Below are positions 30,521 through 33,209 of a stretch of 33,209 nt of DNA, piece after piece (position 1 is the first letter of the stretch; each line of letters starts with the position of its first letter). Source of the DNA: Verrucomicrobiota bacterium (GTDB lineage: Bacteria > Verrucomicrobiota > Verrucomicrobiia > Chthoniobacterales > JAFAMB01); NCBI GenBank assembly GCA_019239825.1, contig JAFAZK010000291.1, positions 1 through 33,209 on the forward strand, in the 5' to 3' direction. The notes under the pieces are model-generated. The model searched no databases. It saw nothing but the letters and a program-made list of their open reading frames with translations, and was not told the origin of the DNA. A program made the position numbers and the translations under genes.

Positions 30521-30690
30521 AACCGCGGAACTTTTAGGGGTGCAGGCCGACACTTTGATCGCCCAGCGCCAGCACTCCCTTTAATCTTCCAGCCGGTCTT
30601 TTCCGCATAAAAAAGATGAGGTTCAAACGGCGTCTCTAAAGGATGCAAGAGACTTCTTCCCGGGCCTGAAGCCGTTTCGTTCTCCCAACT
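30521..30690 (+). pseudogene. Scrambled relic of the NtrC-type gene's 3' end
   Basis: Three blocks match the end of the gene at 3274-4719. 30521-30565 resembles 4613-4653 (ACACTTTGATCGCCC against ACACGTTGATCGCCC). 30566-30604 is an inverted copy of about 4577-4612; read on the minus strand it still encodes EKTGWKIKG. 30605-30690 resembles 4655-4740 (GACTTCTTCCCGGGCCTGAA is identical). The HTH-coding part is therefore broken by a local inversion. Confidence 0.75.
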
Positions 30691-31160
30691 TTCGCGATGC
30701 CTGATTGCGGAGCGCGCCTTCCCGCGGCCGCGGGACGAAGCCGTCCTCGAGCGGGTGTCGAGTCGTTATCTTCTTTCAGTTCCTCCGGGATAGATCTGAC
30801 AGTCCCTTCGGAACAAAAGGCTGCCGCACAGTATCGATTAAAACAAAAGCACCGTCTCGAAGCGGGGCGGTAAAAGGCTTAGCTTTCAGTAGTACGAGCT
30901 TTGCGACTAACGGGGGTCAAAGTTTTGTGAGGTCAAAAATTTTGCACCGATCCCTCCTGACTCCGTTATGAGCGTAATGCTCTGACAGAGAGGCGCAAAC
31001 AACGATAACTCCCCGTTGGCACAGGATATGTTTAACCTGGAAAGCACCTCAAACTACTCAAAGCGACTAAACAATTGATTACTCCGGGCGGATAGGGGGA
31101 TCCATGCTGGCCGGTACAACCGAGAACTAACAATTATGAATAAACACATGAAGGTCGTAA
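30691..31160 (+). repeat. Diverged duplicate of the 4.72-5.40 kb intergenic region
   Basis: Continues the previous relic. 30691-30740 matches 4741-4782 plus 5085 onward, without the MITE-like element. 30740-30865 is unrelated or too diverged. 30866-31160 matches 5095-5405 closely, including GCACCGATCCCTCCTGACTC, the TGGCAC-N5-ATGT sequence and the end GAATAAACACATGAA. No intact gene follows the duplicate leader. Confidence 0.8.
31017..31032 (+). promoter_or_regulatory. Sigma-54-like promoter in the duplicated leader
   Basis: TGGCAC-N5-ATGTT, the counterpart of 5247-5262. It is 305 bp before the azoreductase start and could still serve it. Confidence 0.4.
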
Positions 31161-31187
31161 GCCGGATCTCACTTCTTACAGGAAGCA

Positions 31188-31306
31188 CAATTAACATTAT
31201 TCATCGAGGCAATAAGAACACTGCACTTCCAAAGTTAGGAGCGGCGTTGTTTCTTCGCTGGGCAAGAAAAATGAGATGCGGAGCAAAATTCGTATGAAGA
31301 GGTCCG
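31188..31306 (+). repeat. 119-bp direct repeat before the azoreductase gene
   Basis: Same length as and closely similar to 32041-32159; the last 45 bases are nearly identical (GCAAGAAAAATGAGATGCGG and GCAAAATTCGTATGAAGAGG). It ends 30 bp before the azoreductase ATG. Confidence 0.88.
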
Positions 31307-31336
31307 GTTTACACTACTCACAAAAGCAGAAGTTAT

Positions 31337-31984
31337 ATGAACATCCTCCATATTGACTGCAGCCCGCGTCCAGAATCACACAGTCGTCAGCTTTCGGCGG
31401 CGATCGTCGAAAAGATCCTTGAGGTTGCTCCCGCCGCGAGCATCACCCGCCGGGACCTTGGTGCTGCCCCCTTGCCGCACGCCGCGGCCGACTACGCAAC
31501 GACGCTGTCGTCCCCAGCCACGTTAGCGGCGCCGCTGAAGGGGGCGTTGGATCTCGCCGAAGCGCTCATTCAGGAAGTCGAGGCGGCCGATGTGATTGTC
31601 ATCGGAACGCCCATGCACAACCTTACCGTGCCGTCGGTCCTCAAGGCATGGATCGATCAAATCCTGCGCGCCGGTCGCACCTTCAAGTCAACGCCGGCCG
31701 GGAAAGTGGGAATGCTTCGCGATCGCCCCGTGTTTATCGGCATTGCTTCCGGAGGCGTCTTTACCGGCGAGCGAGCCAACCAGCCCGATTTTCTCAGGCC
31801 GTATCTGTCGGTGGTGCTGAGCAGCGCCGGGCTCAAAACCCTGCAATTCCTACCCGTACAGGCTACGGCATTTGTCGTGGGAGACCAGGCCACATTAGCG
31901 AGGGAGAAAGCGCTCGCGGCGATCGACCTGGCAGTCATGGCGAAGATCTCTGTGGCGACTGTGAACGGGGGGTGTAGGCGATGA
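31337..31984 (+). CDS. azoR: FMN-dependent NADH:quinone/azo reductase
   Basis: Flavodoxin-like reductase of 215 residues of the AzoR/AcpD family; it reduces quinones and azo compounds by two electrons with NADH, limiting semiquinone stress. Features: MNILHIDCSPRPESHSRQLS as the FMN phosphate loop, VIVIGTPMHNLTVPSVLKAW as the flavin-binding stretch, IDQILRAGRTFK, and SGGVFTGERANQPDFLRPYL. GC content is higher than in surrounding non-coding DNA. It is bracketed by two copies of a 119-bp leader, one before it and one before the efflux adaptor gene. Good start ATG 31337; the upstream SD is weak (AGAAG). Confidence 0.92.
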   Translation: MNILHIDCSPRPESHSRQLSAAIVEKILEVAPAASITRRDLGAAPLPHAAADYATTLSSPATLAAPLKGALDLAEALIQEVEAADVIVIGTPMHNLTVPSVLKAWIDQILRAGRTFKSTPAGKVGMLRDRPVFIGIASGGVFTGERANQPDFLRPYLSVVLSSAGLKTLQFLPVQATAFVVGDQATLAREKALAAIDLAVMAKISVATVNGGCRR

Positions 31985-32040
31985 AGATAGTCGTGATGAA
32001 GCACGAGGTTTGGGGACTACCAGAGTCGATTTGTAGATCG

Positions 32041-32159
32041 CAATTAACATTATTCATCGAGGCAATAAAAACACTGCATTTCTCAAGTTTGGAGAGGTGT
32101 TGTTTCTTCGCTGAGCAAGAAAAATGAGATGCGGAGCAAAATTCGTATGAAGAGGTCCG
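32041..32159 (+). repeat. 119-bp direct repeat before the efflux adaptor gene
   Basis: Second copy of 31188-31306, ending 18 bp before the ATG of the efflux adaptor gene. Its position in front of a gene start in both cases suggests a shared promoter or leader. Confidence 0.88.
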
Positions 32160-32177
32160 CTTCTATAGGGAATTCCG

Positions 32178-33209
32178 ATGCAGCATTCTAAAGCAACCTA
32201 CGTTTTGAGGTTAGTGTCTGCCCTCACGGGCTTGATTTCATTGGTCGCGTGTAACCAAGCGGCACCTCCGGGATCACCGCCGCCGCCGACGGTGACGGTC
32301 AGCAGACCGGAACAAAAACTGGTCGAAAATTGGTCTGAATTCACGGGAAGAACCGCAGCGGTCAATTTCGTAAATGTCACTCCTCGAGTCAGCGGTTACA
32401 TCGTCGATATTCCTTTTAAAGAAGGTGATCTGGTCCACCAAGGAGATTTACTTTCCCAGATCGACCCCAGGCCTTACCAGGACGCCTACGATCAGGCGGT
32501 TGGCCAACTGCAGCGCGCGCAGGCCAGTCAGAAGTTGCAGGATATCACCTTCGAACGTCAAGAGCGTCTGCAAAGCACAGGAGTCATTGCCAAGGAGGAC
32601 TATGACACCGCACTTGCTAATAAGAACACCGCTGCAGCGGATGTGATCGCGGCCCAAGCCGCGGTGAACGCGGCAAAATTGAACCTCGAATTTACGCATG
32701 TTACCTCGCCGATCGATGGTCGCGTGAGCCGGCAATTGGTGAATATCGGCAATCTGGTACAGGCTGATTCTACTCGACTAACGACCGTTGTTAGCATTGA
32801 TCCGATCTATGCCTATTTCAGCATAGATGAGCTTGCGGCACTGAATTATCAGCGACTGACGCAGGATCACAAATTGGTGAGTGATCCGGAGGCAAAAGTT
32901 CTGGCCTATCTGCAGCTGCAGGACGAAACGCAATTTCCTCACGATGGGACAATCGATTTCTCAGATAACGCCCTGGATACCTCAACAGGAACATTGCTCA
33001 TTCGTGGGAGGTTTGCCAACCGGAACGGCTTTCTCAAGCCGGGCAGTTTCGTCCGCGTTCGACTGCCTTCGGGTCCGAAATATAACGCACTTCTGATTGC
33101 GGACCGAGCAATCGGCTCCGATCAAGATCAAAGCTTTGTCTACGTAATCGACGACAAAAATATTGCTCACTTGCGTCACGTCAAAACGGGTCCACTGGCC
33201 GACGGATTA
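32178..33209 (+). CDS. RND efflux periplasmic adaptor (HlyD/MFP family), 3' end outside window
   Basis: First 344 residues of a membrane-fusion protein that links an inner-membrane RND pump to an outer-membrane channel. A lipoprotein signal ends in the lipobox LVAC (residues about 17-20), so the mature protein is lipid-anchored in the periplasm. Domains in order: the first beta-barrel/lipoyl strand (VTPRVSGYIVDIPFKEGDLV), DLLSQIDPRPY, a helical hairpin (about 100-160), the second lipoyl part (LEFTHVTSPIDGRVSRQLVN), and the barrel (DPIYAYFSIDELAALNY to FLKPGSFVRVRLP). It is most like MexE/AcrA types. The frame is open at the last base. GGGA lies about six bases before the ATG. Confidence 0.93.
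   Translation, partial: MQHSKATYVLRLVSALTGLISLVACNQAAPPGSPPPPTVTVSRPEQKLVENWSEFTGRTAAVNFVNVTPRVSGYIVDIPFKEGDLVHQGDLLSQIDPRPYQDAYDQAVGQLQRAQASQKLQDITFERQERLQSTGVIAKEDYDTALANKNTAAADVIAAQAAVNAAKLNLEFTHVTSPIDGRVSRQLVNIGNLVQADSTRLTTVVSIDPIYAYFSIDELAALNYQRLTQDHKLVSDPEAKVLAYLQLQDETQFPHDGTIDFSDNALDTSTGTLLIRGRFANRNGFLKPGSFVRVRLPSGPKYNALLIADRAIGSDQDQSFVYVIDDKNIAHLRHVKTGPLADGL

Overview
The window is chromosomal DNA of about 50-55% GC from a Gram-negative, respiring bacterium. The mix of genes resembles soil Verrucomicrobiota or Acidobacteriota: sigma-54 activators, a GAF-PAS histidine kinase with FixJ- and NtrC-type regulators, YkgB/DoxX proteins, carboxymuconolactone-decarboxylase-like proteins, a fused siroheme decarboxylase, HemQ, and system II cytochrome c maturation. 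The phylum is an inference from gene content; there is no rRNA, tRNA, CRISPR array or intact insertion sequence here.

Layout. (1) 1-4.7 kb, plus strand: a signalling cluster with a partial histidine kinase, a FixJ-type regulator, a lone receiver and an NtrC-type sigma-54 activator. A 23S-intervening-sequence-type four-helix-bundle gene, bracketed by inverted heptad-like repeats, sits between the kinase and its regulator. (2) 4.8-9.8 kb, plus strand: a MITE-like palindromic insertion, a sigma-54-like promoter, an SDR gene stub, then quinone oxidoreductase, YkgB-like membrane protein, type II NADH dehydrogenase, an FAD-oxidoreductase stub and a receiver-less sigma-54 activator. (3) 10.2-13.4 kb, minus strand: a second YkgB-like protein, a 41-residue membrane protein, a RidA-cupin chimera, and truncated and intact AhpD-like proteins. 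(4) 13.5-15.8 kb, minus strand: two cytochrome P460-type proteins, a DUF2231-like membrane protein and a membrane-anchored cytochrome c. (5) 16.2-22.3 kb, minus strand: a heme operon (Cys-rich LuxR-type regulator, fused siroheme decarboxylase, HemQ, aldo/keto reductase, HemC, CobA-HemD) behind a consensus -24/-12 promoter. (6) 22.8-26.6 kb, minus strand: DoxX protein, ResB and CcsA, the c-type cytochrome maturation pair. (7) 26.9-29.7 kb, minus strand: an ECF sigma factor and hemA, with a decayed NADH-dehydrogenase copy between them. (8) 30.4-33.2 kb: a scrambled duplicate of the 4.6-5.4 kb region, then an FMN azoreductase and a partial RND-efflux adaptor, each preceded by the same 119-bp leader.

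How it fits together. The window is centred on heme and quinone redox: heme synthesis, covalent heme attachment, c-type and P460 cytochromes, NADH:quinone oxidation, and quinone or peroxide detoxification. Several transcription units carry sigma-54 (-24/-12) promoters. Four of those have a GCATYTA/CTACGA-type box 60-125 bp upstream, the usual distance for an enhancer. With two sigma-54 activators and a FixJ regulator encoded here, a shared redox regulon is a reasonable inference.

The region is also littered with decayed duplicates and N-terminal gene stubs, which suggests repeated duplication followed by deletion.
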